Shown here: positions 34,440-46,600 of the stretch, in pieces
Numbering within the stretch: position 1 is the first letter of the stretch
Layout of the letters: each line of letters opens with the position of its first letter
Assembly: GCA_038503035.1 (NCBI GenBank)
Contig: JAVSML010020386.1
Span: forward strand, 189,225 to 253,224
Direction of reading: 5' to 3'
Source: Crocodylus rhombifer
Lineage: Eukaryota; Chordata; Crocodylia; Crocodylidae
DNA: 64,000 nt
Program-made: the position numbers and the translations under genes
Notes under the pieces: generated by a model
Seen by the model: the letters and a program-made list of their open reading frames with translations, nothing else
What the model was told of the DNA's origin: nothing
Databases searched by the model: none

Positions 34440-34960
34440 TGCTTTAAGTAAACTACAAACAGGAGATATTGAGGTGCCATTAATGTCTGAGACCTCTTGT
34501 GGCAGGAATTGCCTGGACAAGAGTAGCTCAGATGATCCCAGAAGGGGAACTTTGCCATCAGCTGCAGGGAAAAGTTTCCTTCCCCAATCTGGCACTTTGC
34601 AAGAAATCAAGTGTATAAGCAAGACAGACCAGACAAGCCTCCAAAAAAGGGCATCTTGGAGCACTAATCCGTTCTGGCTAGTGCCCCACTTCCATTCATG
34701 GAGGACCTCTGATCCTTCAGAAGAAGACAAAAACCCAAATCCACAAACCAAGTGCATGTAGCAATTTGTGCACTGGGGATAAAAATTCCTTCATGACCTT
34801 GCAGATACATGGCTAAAGCTCCTGCCTCAGAATTTTGTCTCAATGCAAAGCCAAAAGTGCTGAGAGAAAATTGAGTTCACCCCAGGATCCCTAAAGGAAG
34901 ACATAAGCAGGGGCTTTGGCCCATCACAACCATCCAACTCATGCAAATACATGTATCTGG
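34440..34960. mobile_element. Possible ancient LINE (L3/CR1-like) remnant
   Basis: The phrases CAGAAGAAGACAAAAACCC and GGGGATAAAAATTCCTTCATGACC resemble what I recall of old CR1/L3 3' regions. There is no usable reading frame, so this is a low-confidence call. Confidence 0.3.
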
Positions 34961-36015
34961 GAGATTCTACAATAATTTTTTCTTAAAAGCGTTCTAAGCT
35001 CATCTCAGAACACCAAACAACAATGAAGCTACCAGCTTTTTGCTAAGTTCTGTCCGATCCATCATTGCTATTTCTCTGTCCCTGTAAGACCTTGTGGATG
35101 TATGTTGAAGTTTAACCCTTTCACTAAAATAAATACAATGAAATAAGTGTTTTGTATTACTATTTTCTCACATAACTTTTACTTAGTTATGGGATCTTTT
35201 ACCTGAACTTCCAGCTCTATTCAGTTCCCTGTTGCTTGCTAATATCTTGCTAAGAATATAGATACATTCGCTACCTTGTGCTTGAAAGGTAAAAGAACCT
35301 AGTTTCTCCTGAACCTACATGGATTCAGCACTTGAGAATTACATACATTTGTCCCCTTAGCAAGTGCTGGACTGCAGAGAGCTCAATCATGCTTGCAGAG
35401 GATATAAATCAATGTCACCTTTTGTCCATCTTTATGGGTCTGAAGACAGCAGGCAGTCCTATAAAGAGGGTGTGTGGGAGACCAGTAGCTCAGATCAAAT
35501 GGGATCATAACAAAATTAATGATTCCTAAGAGGTTAAAAAGAGCAGAGGGCAAAGATCAAAATGCTTGACATTGCTTAGTGTCTTTAGAAACAAGTAAAG
35601 CAAACGAGGGCTTTAAAAAACAGCAAGGATGTAGTGAGAGCTATATTTACAAAACTAGAGAGTTTAGTAACTAATCAATTATGGTGTCAGGCAGAGAACT
35701 TGCATAGGGACAACAAAATATGAAGTCATTCGACAACCACAAGGTTAAACATGGCACCAGTGCATTGTTAGCAAGCATGTCTTGGGTCAATTATATTTAA
35801 ACTGGGCTGAAAGTTTCTTTTCTTTTGGACTGACAAGGAAAAGTCACAAACATCCATAACCGTGACTTGTATTCTGTGGCTTGGGGGCCTTCGAGTTTTC
35901 AGCAAAGCTTCTGATTTTAGTATCTAACCAACACTATGCAGCTGGGAAGATGGACTGTACACCGAGCTCCAAACCTCCTGGCACAGACTGAGGCCACTTA
36001 AGATGCAATGAGTCT
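34961..36015. other. Intergenic, nothing recognised
   Basis: No open frame, terminus or hairpin was supported. Confidence 0.45.
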
Positions 36016-36019
36016 GTTG

Positions 36020-36200
36020 ATGGTGTCTTAACTAGTAATCTGCCCACATGTTCAGGGAATTAATGATGCCACAAAAAGGGAAACCAACCACAAAAATATT
36101 ACACAAAAATGTGTAATATTTTTGTGGCTTGTTTCCATCGCACCTTAAACTGAACATGTGGCAGGGTTAGGACCACACCAGGGTCTCCAACTAGCCATGA
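36020..36200. repeat. Long foldback with a perfect 18-bp-arm core hairpin
   Basis: The core is CCACAAAAATATTACACA (36088-36105), AAAA loop, and its exact reverse complement (36110-36127). Imperfect pairing extends outward: CACATGTTCAG at 36046-36056 faces CTGAACATGTG near 36152, and GGTGT...CTTAACTAG faces a matching stretch beyond 36165. It is probably a MITE. Confidence 0.85.
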
Positions 36201-36499
36201 TGAGGTGTCGGCTTATGCAAGATCAGGGCTTGAACCAGCCCTGGTGCTGTCTCTGCCAGCTGGCAATCAGCTGATTGTCAGACACTAGCTACCAACTTGC
36301 TGTGCATGGGTATCCTGGAATCTTGTTTCTAATCTCCCCCTGCAGTTCCAAGTAAAGCATAATTGGGATATGATTCCTGATCCCAAAATCACACATCTTG
36401 CCATACACATGTGGCATAGCAGGAAGAGTGATTCTTGAGATGGAGGACCCTTACACTGCTAACTATCTTTCCCCCTTAAAAGCCTGACCAGTAAAGGGA

Positions 36500-36835
36500 A
36501 ATTATCAGATCAAAAGTGGAGTTCACATGGCTTTGGGGTTCTTTTATAATCCTCCTCTGCTCAGGGTGTCAGACTGCCATATTTGGGGTCAGGAGGGAAT
36601 TTTACCTCATGGTCCTGTTGATATGGTCTGCCTTCCTCTACCTGGAGTCTCTTGATAATATACTGAGAACCTTTTATAGAAGCAGGACATTAGCTACCAT
36701 GGTTTACCTGTGGCAGGTTATGACATTATGTCGTGTCAGGGTTTAGATTATGGATTGTATAGGGTTTGGGTAGGGCTGATCTGCCTCAGACAGGGACAGC
36801 CCTGCTTCCCTATTATTTTCTATAATTCTATGATC
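36500..36835 (+). mobile_element. Possible old CR1/L3-like 3' end
   Basis: It ends TTTTCTATAATTCTATGATC, a CR1/L3-type tail, after GGTCAGGAGGGAATTTTACC. It is strongly decayed, with no ORF2 motif. Confidence 0.4.
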
Positions 36836-37687
36836 CTGAGCATGTCACAAAGGTTTGACTTCAGAGTAACATAATTCATGTGAAGATTCTAGCTCATCTA
36901 TTATTGGCTCTCCTCAAGTACGCCCCAGACCTGGCCCAACTTGACCAAGCTACATACACCAGACTTGCGTGTTACTTCCCAACCACTGGGGCCAGCATGT
37001 TTTAAACCTCTATAATCTAAGCAGATGGCCCTCTGTACCTCTAAGTACCTTCCCAGCACCATCTCCTCAGAGCCTGAACCTGCAGTCAAACTGCCTGTCT
37101 CCTGAGCCCAAGCATTGATCTCTTGTCCCATGGCTAAATCACTCCCTTCTCCCAGAACTAGACCAGAAGGCTCACACCTTTACTGGTGATCACTTTACTC
37201 TTCAGGAAGAAAAGTAAGGAAGCAGATATGCAAATGATTTCTGAGCACACAACAGTTCCTACAAGCTCCAAAGAAAAATAAGAAACCCAGCTTTTATTTC
37301 CTGCCCTCAGATTCTTCACCGCTCTGAAGCGTTCTTTGAGCAGGCATCAAGACCTTTGCTGTTGCCTGTGATGCTTGTGTGCAGTTTATGGTTCATCTTC
37401 TGAATCATTGAGTCCTATCAGCCTAGTTTGGCTTCTAGTTTACCTTTGGTTAGATCCATACTTTAACCAAGTTCCATCCCCTCTTGGCAAGCTGTTTTAT
37501 CTCTTCCCAAGTTCTGCCCAATGCTTTCCATGTGGTGCTACAGGCCTGTTTATGCATGCCTGTACCAGCAGCCTGGCTTTTCTCTCCAAACCCCAGAATT
37601 CTGCAGCCAGGTAAGGGAAATCTGTCTTTTCCTGGGCAGGCAACACCTTTTATCTCAAGCTGTTGCCACTTAAGCAAACTGCCTTTA
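36836..37687. other. Intergenic, nothing recognised
   Basis: Several short ORFs on both strands show no family resemblance. Confidence 0.4.
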
Positions 37688-39562
37688 TGACTAACTTGGA
37701 CAGCCAACCGCAGTCTGGGAGGAAGCAGGGGGTAGCCACCAAGGAGGAGTATATCTGCTTGGCTCACATTTGCAGGGAATCTGTTAGGAAGGCCAAAACG
37801 AAAATGGAACTCAGGCTGGCTGCAAAAATGAAAGACAAAAAAAAGTCCTTTGTTAGATACATAAGGAATAAAAAGAAGGCAGTATAAGACCCCTACAGGA
37901 CAGATTAGGGTAATTGGTAACAAAGAGGGACAAAGCTGAGCTCCTGGACAAAGCTGAGCTCCTAAACGAGTTCTTTGAATGTGTTCCTAAACACAGATAA
38001 AGACATATCTTTCAAAGGGGCTATAGACAAACACAAGAGGGCCTCCAACCTACCAACGGTTAGCATTGACCTAGTGAAGGGGCTTTTGGAGGGACAGGAT
38101 ATGTTTAAGTCAGCAGGCCCAGACAATCTTCATCCAAGGGTGCTGAAGGAATTGGCAAGTCATCGCAGAACCACTGAAAAGGTGGTTTGAGCACACATGG
38201 AACTCAGGACAGGTCCTGGGGGACTGGAAAAAGGCCAATGTGCCCTTCTATTTTCAAGAAGGGAAGAAGGAATGAGCTGAGTAGCTACAGGCTGGTTACC
38301 TCTTTCCTTGGGAAAACCTTTGAAAAAATTATTAAAGATCACATTTCTGGGAGTCCAGTAGGAAAAATAATGCTGAAGGACTACCTTTCATAGCAGGAAG
38401 ATTCTTGTTTCTTTTTATGACTAGGTCACTAAATGCTTAGATGCAAGAGTTGAGGTAGATGTCATCTACTTGGATTTTAAAAAGGCCTTTGATACATTGT
38501 CACATCCCATTCTTATAAACATATTAGGTGATTACTACATGGTCAGGTGGGTGGTGAATTGACTTTCGGGGTGCACACAGGGGGTGGTGGTGGACGGGCT
38601 GTTTTCGATGTGGAAAGATGTGGGCAGCCCAGGGTTCAGTCCTTGGACCAGTACTGTTTAATATCTTCATCAGTGACTTGGATGAGGGCATGGAAAGCAC
38701 TCTGTCCAAATTTGCAAACGACACCAAATTATGGGGCAAAATAAACATGCTGGAGGGCAGGGAGTGGATTCAGGCAGATTTGGACAGATTGGGAAAGTGA
38801 TCAGAGCAGAATAGGATACAGATAAGTGTGAAGTGCTACATCTAGGGAGAAAGAATCACCAACTCACTTGCAGACTGGGAGGAGACTTTCTAAGTGGCAC
38901 AGCAACAGACGGGGCTCTTGGTTAACTCCAGAATGAACATGAGCCGTCAATGTGACAAAGTAAAGCCAACCACACTCTTTCATTCATTAGAAGGTGCAGG
39001 TCTAAGGAGGTGATACTTTCCGTCTATGCGGCATTGGTAAGACCACAGCTGGAGTACTGTATCCAATTCTGGGCACTTCAAGAGGGATGTGGATAACCTT
39101 GAGAGGCAGGCTATTCATATGGTTAAGGGCCTACACAGGATCCTGCAAGGAAAGATTGAAGGACCTAAATCTCTTCAGACTCCACAAAAGAAGGCTGAGA
39201 GAGGATCTTGTAGCTGTCTACAACTTCAGTGGGGGGCAGGGGCGAGAGCAAGAAATAGGGGACACTGTTTCCCATGGCACCCCTTGGGGTTACTAGGACC
39301 AACAGCCATAAACTGACAGAAAGCAGATTTAGATTATACTTTAGGAAATATTATTTATGCTGAGGGTTGCCAAAATCTGGACTGGGCTTTGAAGGGAGGT
39401 GGTGCTCTCGCCTACCTTAGAGGTCTTTAAGAGGTAACTACACAAGCACTTGGCTGGGGTCATCTGACCCCAGCGTTCTTTCCTGCCCAGGGCAGGGGGT
39501 CAGACTAAATGATCTACTGAGGTCCCTTCTGACCCTAAAAATCTATGAAATCTATGAATCTG
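37688..39562 (+). mobile_element. CR1 LINE, decayed, plus strand
   Basis: ORF2 pieces run in order but change frame often: EEYICLAHICRESVRKAKTK (37745), MFKSAGPDNLHPRVLKEL (38101), DVIYLDFKKAFD-like (38458-38500), [20 protein letters not shown] and the RT box altered to FANDTK (38620-38735), then C-terminal pieces to about 39430. The tail ends in ATCTATGAAATCTATGAATC. The FADD-type aspartate is replaced by Asn, so the RT would be dead even without frameshifts. Confidence 0.9.
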
Positions 39563-39766
39563 TTGAGAGCTAAAGCCAAAAAAAAAAAAAAGAGGAAGAA
39601 CTTGGCTGCCTAAAACAGGGCCTGGGCAGACACAAAGTACTGAAGTCCAGAACTGCAATCCAAAAAAATACTGGGAGCAGCCCATGTTTGCCCTTTAGGT
39701 ATCTAGTCATGTGCATGTCAAGAACTGCCCTAGCTTGAGCCCTTGCCTGCCTACTAATACTCACCT

Positions 39767-42700
39767 GGGCGCATCTACATGAGACACTAACTGCACAGTA
39801 GCCTAATAACACATGCTAAGCAAAAACCCAGTGCCATAGCAAGTGGGGAAGTGAGCGGGGCAACCACCCCAGATACGAAAGTGAAGGGGTGCCAAGAAGT
39901 GCTGCCCAGCTGGAGCAGTGCCTGGATGGGGCCTGGGACAGAGTAGCTTGTTTGGGGGGGCATGGGGATGGGTTCCAGCTGTTGCGTGCATGTGCCCCCA
40001 CCCAAAACTGTGTGCAGGGCAAGAGCGGGCAGCCATTGCAGTAACTATGGTGCATGAATCATAGAATCATAAGTAGAGTCGGAAAGGACCTTGTAGATCT
40101 TCAAGTCCAACCCCCCCGCCTGGGCAGGAGAAAAACTGGACTCAAATGAGTCCAGCCAAGTAGGTATCAAGCCTCTTCTTAAAGACCCCCAGGGTAGGAG
40201 CCAGCACCACTTCCTCTGGAAGTTGGTTCCAGCTCCTAGCCGCCCTAACTGTGAAGTAGTTCCTGCAGATGTCTAATCTAAATCTACTCTCTAATAATTT
40301 GTGTCCACTATTCCTTGTTATGCCAGGGGACGCTAGGGGAAACAGTGTCTCCCCCAAACTGTTCTGGTCCCCCCTAGTGAGTTTATAGACAGTCACCAGG
40401 TCCCCCCTCAGCCTTCTCTTGTGAAAGCTGAACAGGTTTAGGTCCCGAAGTCTTTCATTGTAGGGTCTACCCTGTTGTCCCCGGATCATGCGCGTGGCCC
40501 TCCTCTGGACCCTTTCAATGTTGTCCACATCCCTCCTGAAGTGGGGCACACAGAACTGGACTCAGTACTCCAGTATCTCATAGAGGGGGAGGATCACCTC
40601 CCTGGCTCTACTTGAGATGCACCTTTGGATGCACGACAAGGTCCGGTTAGCCCTGCCAGCCGTGACCTTGCATTGTCGGCCCATGTTCATCTTGGAGTCA
40701 ATAATGACTCCAAGATCCCTTTCTCCCTCTGTGCTCTCAAGAAGGGAGTTTTCCATTCTATGAGTGTGCTGCTGGTTTCTACTGCCTAAGTGCAGCACCC
40801 TGCACTTGTCAGTATTGAAACGCATCCTGTTTATGTTAGCTGACTCCTGTAACCTATCCAGATCTTGCTACAATCTTTCCCTCCCTACTAGCGTGCGCAC
40901 CTCACTCCAAATTTTGGTATCATCAGCGAATTTAAACAGGATGCTTTTCACCCCGTTGTCCAAATCGCTGATGAAGAAATTGAACAGCACAGGCTCAAGG
41001 ACCGAGCCCTGGGGGACTCTGCTGCCCACTTCCCCCCAGGTTGAATATGACCCGTCCACCACCACCCTCTGAGTATGACCCTTCAGCCAATCTGCAATCC
41101 ATCTGACTGTGTAGGCATCAATGCCACAGTCGCCTAGTTTTTTAATGAGGATGGGGTGGGAGACGGTGTCAAAGGCCTTGCCGAAGTCTAGAAAGACTAC
41201 GTCCATGGCGACGCCTGCATCCATTGCCTTTGTGACCTGATCATAAAAGGCAATCAGGTTGGTCTGACATGACCTGCCCCAATGAAACCATGCTGGTTGC
41301 CCTTGAGCATCATCCCTGAAGCCGGCCCATCACAGATGTGCTCCTTGAGGATCTTCTCAAAGAATTTCCCTAGGCTTGGGGTAAGACTGATGGGCCTATA
41401 GTTGCCTGGGTCCTCTCTCTTCCCTTTTTCACAGATGGGGACCACATTAGCTATCTTCTAATCATCTGGCACCTGGCCCAAGCACCATGAGTGCTCGTAA
41501 AGCCGTGCCAAGGGCCCTGCAATAACCCCAGCTAGCTCCCTCAACACCCTGGGGTGGAGAGCATCTGGACCCGCTGACTTGAACACGTCCAGCCCCTCCA
41601 GAAGCTCTCTAACCCGGTCCTCCCCAAGCTGAGGCCTGGAGGCATTCCCCTCAAGTCTGTCTTGCATCACAGCGGGGAAGTCCCGGTCCCTGCACAAGAA
41701 AACAGAAGTGAAGAATCGGTTAAAGAGTTCCGCTTTCTCCTCTGGCACAATCACCAGATTGCCCAGCGTACTTTGCAGGGGCCCCACATTACCCGGTGCC
41801 TTCTTCATCCTCCCTATATATTTGAAAAAGGACTTTTTATTATCCTTGATCTTGGATGCTAGTCCTAGCTCTATGTCCGCCTTAGCTTTCCCGATAGCCC
41901 CCCTACAGGCCCAAGCAGAAGAGGTATACTCCTCTTTGAAGATAGCACCCCCCTTTTGGCAGTCAGGCATTCCCGGACGCTGTTGGTGAGCCGGGGGGCT
42001 TCCGGGCACTCTTGCCCCCCTTGCTTCTTGTTGGGATGGACTCCCCCTGGGCCCTGAGTATCGTTTCCTTAAGGAACGACCTCTCAACCTGGATACTGAA
42101 TTCCCCTGCCCTCAAGGACCCCAGCACCTCATCCACTAGTCTCCTCAACTTGTTGAAGTTGGCCCTCCTAAAGTCTAGGGCTACCATCTTGCTGCAGGCC
42201 CTTGACACCCTGTGCTGGATGGTGAATTCCAGCTAGTGATGATCACTATCGCCCAGGTGGTCAAGAACCTGGAGGCCCCTTACCAGGTCATCGCCTGTGG
42301 CCAGGACCAGGTCCAACAGGCCATTTCCTCTGGTGGGACCGTGCACCAGGAACATCCTGGCTGACTGTTCCTCCCAGCAGATGTCCAGGTAACTAAAATC
42401 ACCCATGACAACTACATCCCTTGCCTTAAGTGCCTCTGCAAGCTGGCCCAAAAATTCCCAGTCCAGCTCCTCCCCTTGGTTGTGGGGTCTGTAGTAGACC
42501 CCCACTGTCAAATCGCTCTCCCCACAGCCCCCTTGAATCTTGACCCAGAGCACTTCAGCCTGCCCTTCCTCTGACCCCATTCTGCTGGCAGAGGATGTGT
42601 AGTTCTCCTTAACATACAGCACCACACCCCCATCTTTCCTTCCTTCTCTATCCCAGCTGTAAAGCCTATAGCCCTTAATGCTAACTGCCCAGTTGTGGGA

Positions 42701-42989
42701 CGAATCCCACCACATTTCTGTTAGCCCTATGACATCTGGGTTTGAACTAGCTATTCTGAGGGCGAGTTCCTCCTCTTTATTCCCCATACTGCGAGCATTG
42801 GTATATAGGCTTTTAAGGCCTTGCAAGACTGTGTGTGCCACCCCCCCTGATTAGGGAGACTGTCTGGACCCCCGTTCCTTACCTTAGCACTCCTTGCCTT
42901 TGTCACCCGTCTTGCTCGGATGGCGTCTCCTCGTCTTCCTGCGTCCCCCTCCTCCCCCAGCGAGTATGAATGAAAGTGTAGATGCGCCC
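39767..42989. mobile_element. Candidate TIR DNA element enclosing the 40-43 kb CR1
   Basis: GGGCGCATCTACAT (39767) is matched by the reverse complement at 42976-42989 (ATGTAGATGCGCCC against TGTAGATGCGCCC, 13 exact). The pair brackets a CR1 (40058-42960) and a GC-rich stretch. There is no 8-bp duplication; only ACCT flanks both sides. Treating it as one element split by CR1 is inference. Confidence 0.5.
40058..42960 (-). mobile_element. CR1 LINE with endonuclease and reverse transcriptase regions, minus strand
   Basis: This is the longest CR1 here. From 42841 downwards the minus strand encodes an APE-type endonuclease (SLYTNARSMGNKEEELA, LTEMWWDSSHNW, GDFSYLDICWEEQ, ending SDHH at about 42235), an inter-domain part (42208-41458, KSAGPDALHPRVLREL), then RT pieces at 41445-41254 (GNYRPISLTPSLGKFFEKI) and 41224-40868 (VVFLDFGKAFDTVSHPIL, VPQGSVLEPVLFN, FADDTK), then the C-terminal domain to 40142. 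Stops and frameshifts separate the pieces. The catalytic ADD is intact. The extreme 5' part is missing. Confidence 0.93.
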
Positions 42990-43984
42990 ACCTAAATCCT
43001 AGCATACTTCAGGAACGGGATAAAACTACACCTAAATCCCCTGAATGACTCAGTGCAGTAGGCCTGGTTAGAGCACGTCACATGCAGACAGGATTGGGTA
43101 GCCACTACGCCCAGGACTATTTCTGATTATTTGTAGTCTAGTGAGTGTTTAACAGGAAATGCATAAACAGTCCCAGGAGCAGGGACCAAAGCCCCTACTC
43201 CTTACTTCCAAGTCCTGGAAAGGTGCATGCACCTTCTGCTTGATTGCTCTGTCTTCGAGACCCTGTGAATCTTTCGTTTATTTCTGCACAGCTGTTGCTG
43301 GGAGGTGGAAAATGCCCCATTTCCACAGAAAAGCACCAAATGATTCAGGAGCCTAATCCACAGTGTCCCTCGAAGTTTCTAAAATGTTCCTTTCCTTGTC
43401 ATTAGGATCCTTCTATCAGGTGAAACCTCTCAGAAACAACCAAAAAATCAAAGAGTAGAGTTATTTAGAAATATGGGCCGAAGAATAAATGTTATTAAAG
43501 TGGGTGTTTCCTACAGGAGTTAAATCAGCAGGAACATTTCTCTTGTGCCCATTTAAGTGAAACATATGAATGAAACAGTGCAAAGACCAAAATCCTAGCC
43601 CTATATTTATATACCTAGCTGCAGCTATTAACTGCAAATTAAGTGAAATTAAAAAAAATCCCATTATTTTGTGATGAAAAAATCCAGTTTTGATTAGCCA
43701 TGTTGTTAACTGGCAAGTGCAAGAAATTACCTTTCACAATGCCGAAGTGTCACCTGAATGCAGTAAACCTCTTGTGAACAAGGTATAAATTAACTCTGCC
43801 CGCACACACTCTGTTAGCAGCTTTCTAATCCTGGCTTTTTGTGAACCTTTGAAATAGCCAAAAGGAAAAGGAATTGTTCAAAAAGAGGAATAAAATTTTA
43901 AACGAAAATTAAAAAACGAAGAAGAAAAAAATAAATTAAAAAGAGGTTTTTGTATTTTTCAGCCCACTGCGCCTTAACACACAC
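42990..43984. other. Intergenic, nothing recognised
   Basis: No gene or repeat terminus was supported. Confidence 0.45.
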
Positions 43985-44276
43985 AGGGTCATCTGTGTCA
44001 CAAGTTTTGCCTGTCAGCAGCTTGAGGTGCAGTTCCCAACAAACCCCTCCACTGATCTTCTCAAGACTTGGCAGGATTTGTGGCCTCAGCAGGGCTACCA
44101 CCCCTGCAGTTTTCACCCCCCTGTGGTGTAGCACATAGATGTGACACAAGTTTTGCTTTCAAGAATTTGGGGTACAGTTCCTCCCAAACCCCTGGACCTA
44201 GCACCTTGAAACTTGGCAGGCTTCATGCTCTCAGAAGAGGCTACTACCCCTGCAAGTTTCATCTAAATCAGACAAA
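43985..44276. repeat. Two tandem copies of a ~146-bp unit
   Basis: CACAAGTTTTGC at 43999 and 44145, CAGTTCC-C-AAACCCCT and ACTTGGCAGG in each copy, ending ACC(A)CCCCTGCA-GTTTCA-C. Anchor spacing is 146 bp and the copies are clearly diverged. This could be a remnant of a longer satellite. Confidence 0.8.
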
Positions 44277-45354
44277 AACCAACTAAGTTACAGATATTTC
44301 ATTGATTCCCCATTATACCCTATGGCCGGATCTCCTAAGCGGCTCCAAAGCTTTTCCAAAGCGGTTCAGAAGCTCTGAAACACTTCAGAAAGCCTAACAA
44401 AGTCAGTACTTTGATCCGGACATGCTGCTTCAGACGCCAAAGCATCCAAAGCTTCTCCAGATCCTAAGCACAGTCCAAAGCCTTGCACAGCCCTAGCTGA
44501 GCTGTGGCAGGAGGCAGGATGGTAAGAAGAGAAAAGTCTGAGAGTACTATAGTGAGAGGAAGATTTAGCTTTCTAATATTTATGCATAGTGAATTCCCAA
44601 GGGTCTGCAGCCCTCGCAAGGAATAAAGCGACCCTGTGGTTTATGAGGGCCTAACACGCATGTACCAAGACACTAATATGGCTAAAGAGCTTTAGAACAT
44701 TAAGGAGCCAAGAAGGAGAATTATTACCAAAAAAAAGAACAAAAAAAGGAACAATTGCATTATTTTCTGTCTCTAAAGCCCTGTGTACAAGGACTGTTTC
44801 ATATCCTTTCCTCCCCCCCAATAAAATGGGCTCTGAAGTAGATGAGGAACATATTTGATTTGTCTCTTTTTTGAGGTCCTCCTTTTTACTTATTACAATA
44901 CCCATATGTTTTGCAACTGTCAGTGTAAAGGCAGAACGATAAATGACTGAACATAACATGGGAAGGATGGATTGATTGCATACTGATAGCCCAATGTATG
45001 GATTTTCTGTAAGAAATTGAGGAAATGAAAACATCTAAAAAGAAGCAAAATCAAATATGTTAAATATGTTAAGCTTCTCAGTTGCTTAATGTTCCTCAGC
45101 CATGTAAGTGTCTCAGTTCATTCTAGGAGGCCTAGGAATGGGTGAGGATGCCAGAAGATTGAAGTGATGTGGAGGTTGAGTGAGGAATAATAGTATGTCG
45201 GCACAGGAGCAGAACTTACACAAGTCTGGGAGGTGAGACCTCTGTCAGGGGTCAAAATCACCTCACTTAAATTTGGGAAAGGAAGCATCACGGACAGGAA
45301 GTTCAAAAGTAAAAATACGGACTCAAGCACACAATATTTCTGGGCCAGAAACCG

Positions 45355-45355
<1 letters not shown>
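44277..45355. other. Intergenic, nothing recognised
   Basis: 44330-44480 has repeated 'ccaaagc'/'cagaagc' words but no regular period. There is no gene. Confidence 0.4.

Positions 45356-45383
<28 letters not shown>
45356..45383. repeat. T28 homopolymer
   Basis: Twenty-eight T in a row. No LINE or retrocopy body was recognised next to it on either strand. Confidence 0.9.
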
Positions 45384-45387
<4 letters not shown>

Positions 45388-46477
45388 TCTCATCATTTTG
45401 GAAGTCTGAGTGTTTGAGGCTGGCATAGTAAATGTTTGAGGCTGGCACTGCTGCAACTTCCCTTGATTTCAATAGAAATTAGTTGCCTAAATAATTTTAA
45501 GGATTATATCTGAGCACTCAATGTGCTCAGGTTTTCTCCAGTTTTATGCCTGCATTGCTCCATTGATGGAAATTATTTTGTTCAACAGGTACATACTTTT
45601 AATGTATGTATCTGCTCATCAGTGTTCTAGCTAAAACATATTCCCTGACCACCGATTTTAGAGTTTAATAAAGGCTTCCAGTTCATTTAATAATTTATCT
45701 CTGGAGAGTATTAGTCTTTTCAGAATAAATTGAAAGGAATAATAAACTACTGCTTGCTTTGTACAAGAACCAATGCAATGTCTCATTTGGAGATGGGCAA
45801 GGAAAGAAAAGCTAGGAAATCTCACCTTATTCGAATTTGGCAACATTATACACCATTTGTGAGCCAACATATCATGCAAACAGTTATTGTCAGCTCATCT
45901 CCATAACCTGAATAGCAAATTGGCTGGACTAGTCCGAGTTGCAGTGAGAAGCCTCAGTAGGATGAGACTGCAATTTCCCTTGTTTGGTTGTTGCATGGTT
46001 TCCCTGTCAGAGAACAGAGCATGTGATTCATGTTCTGTGCTCAGGGGATCAGTGCTAAAAAGAGAGATGTCAAACTTTACATAAACCATGTAAAGCCAGG
46101 GGTGTCATTATCTCCAGATGCCAATGAGATCAGAACAATCTTCAGCTGACCAAAACCAAAAAAACCCTGCTTTGGGTTGAAAACTGCTGTGCTTTAGTTT
46201 TAGCTTGCTGGCTGAAAACTCTGTATCCAATTCTAAAAACTCTATGCAATTTGCATTCGGTGTTTAAAACTACTGTCTCTCATTGTGCTCAAATAACTCA
46301 TTGCTGACCTAGGAGGCAGGCTGGCAATACTGGCAATTTCATAGAGAACAGACCTCAAATAAGTTAGGAAGTCTATTGCTTCCAGAGGCTTGTAATTGCA
46401 AATATTGTCCTATTACCTAATCTTAGCTCTGTGGCATGCCCCCTTTTCTGCTAAAAGACAAATCTAGCCTTCTAGGC
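45384..46477. other. Intergenic, nothing recognised
   Basis: No feature was supported. Confidence 0.45.
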
Positions 46478-46600
46478 CAGGGGTTGGCAATGTTTTCCAG
46501 CAGCATGTCAGAATCTCAGTTTCTGTCTGAGAAAGGCTGGCACTAGGACCCAGCTGCTACCAAACACTACCAAAACACTATGGCTCCCTGGGTGCGGCCC
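46478..46600 (+). mobile_element. hAT 5'-end fragment
   Basis: It begins CAGGGGTTGGCAATGTTTTCC-like (46478), near-identical to the start of the 3223 element, followed by GGCTGGCACTAGG. The 3' end and target duplication were not found. Confidence 0.5.

Noticed and set aside
43985..44276. CRISPR-like array
   Set aside because: Only two long diverged units, no short repeats with spacers, and a vertebrate context.
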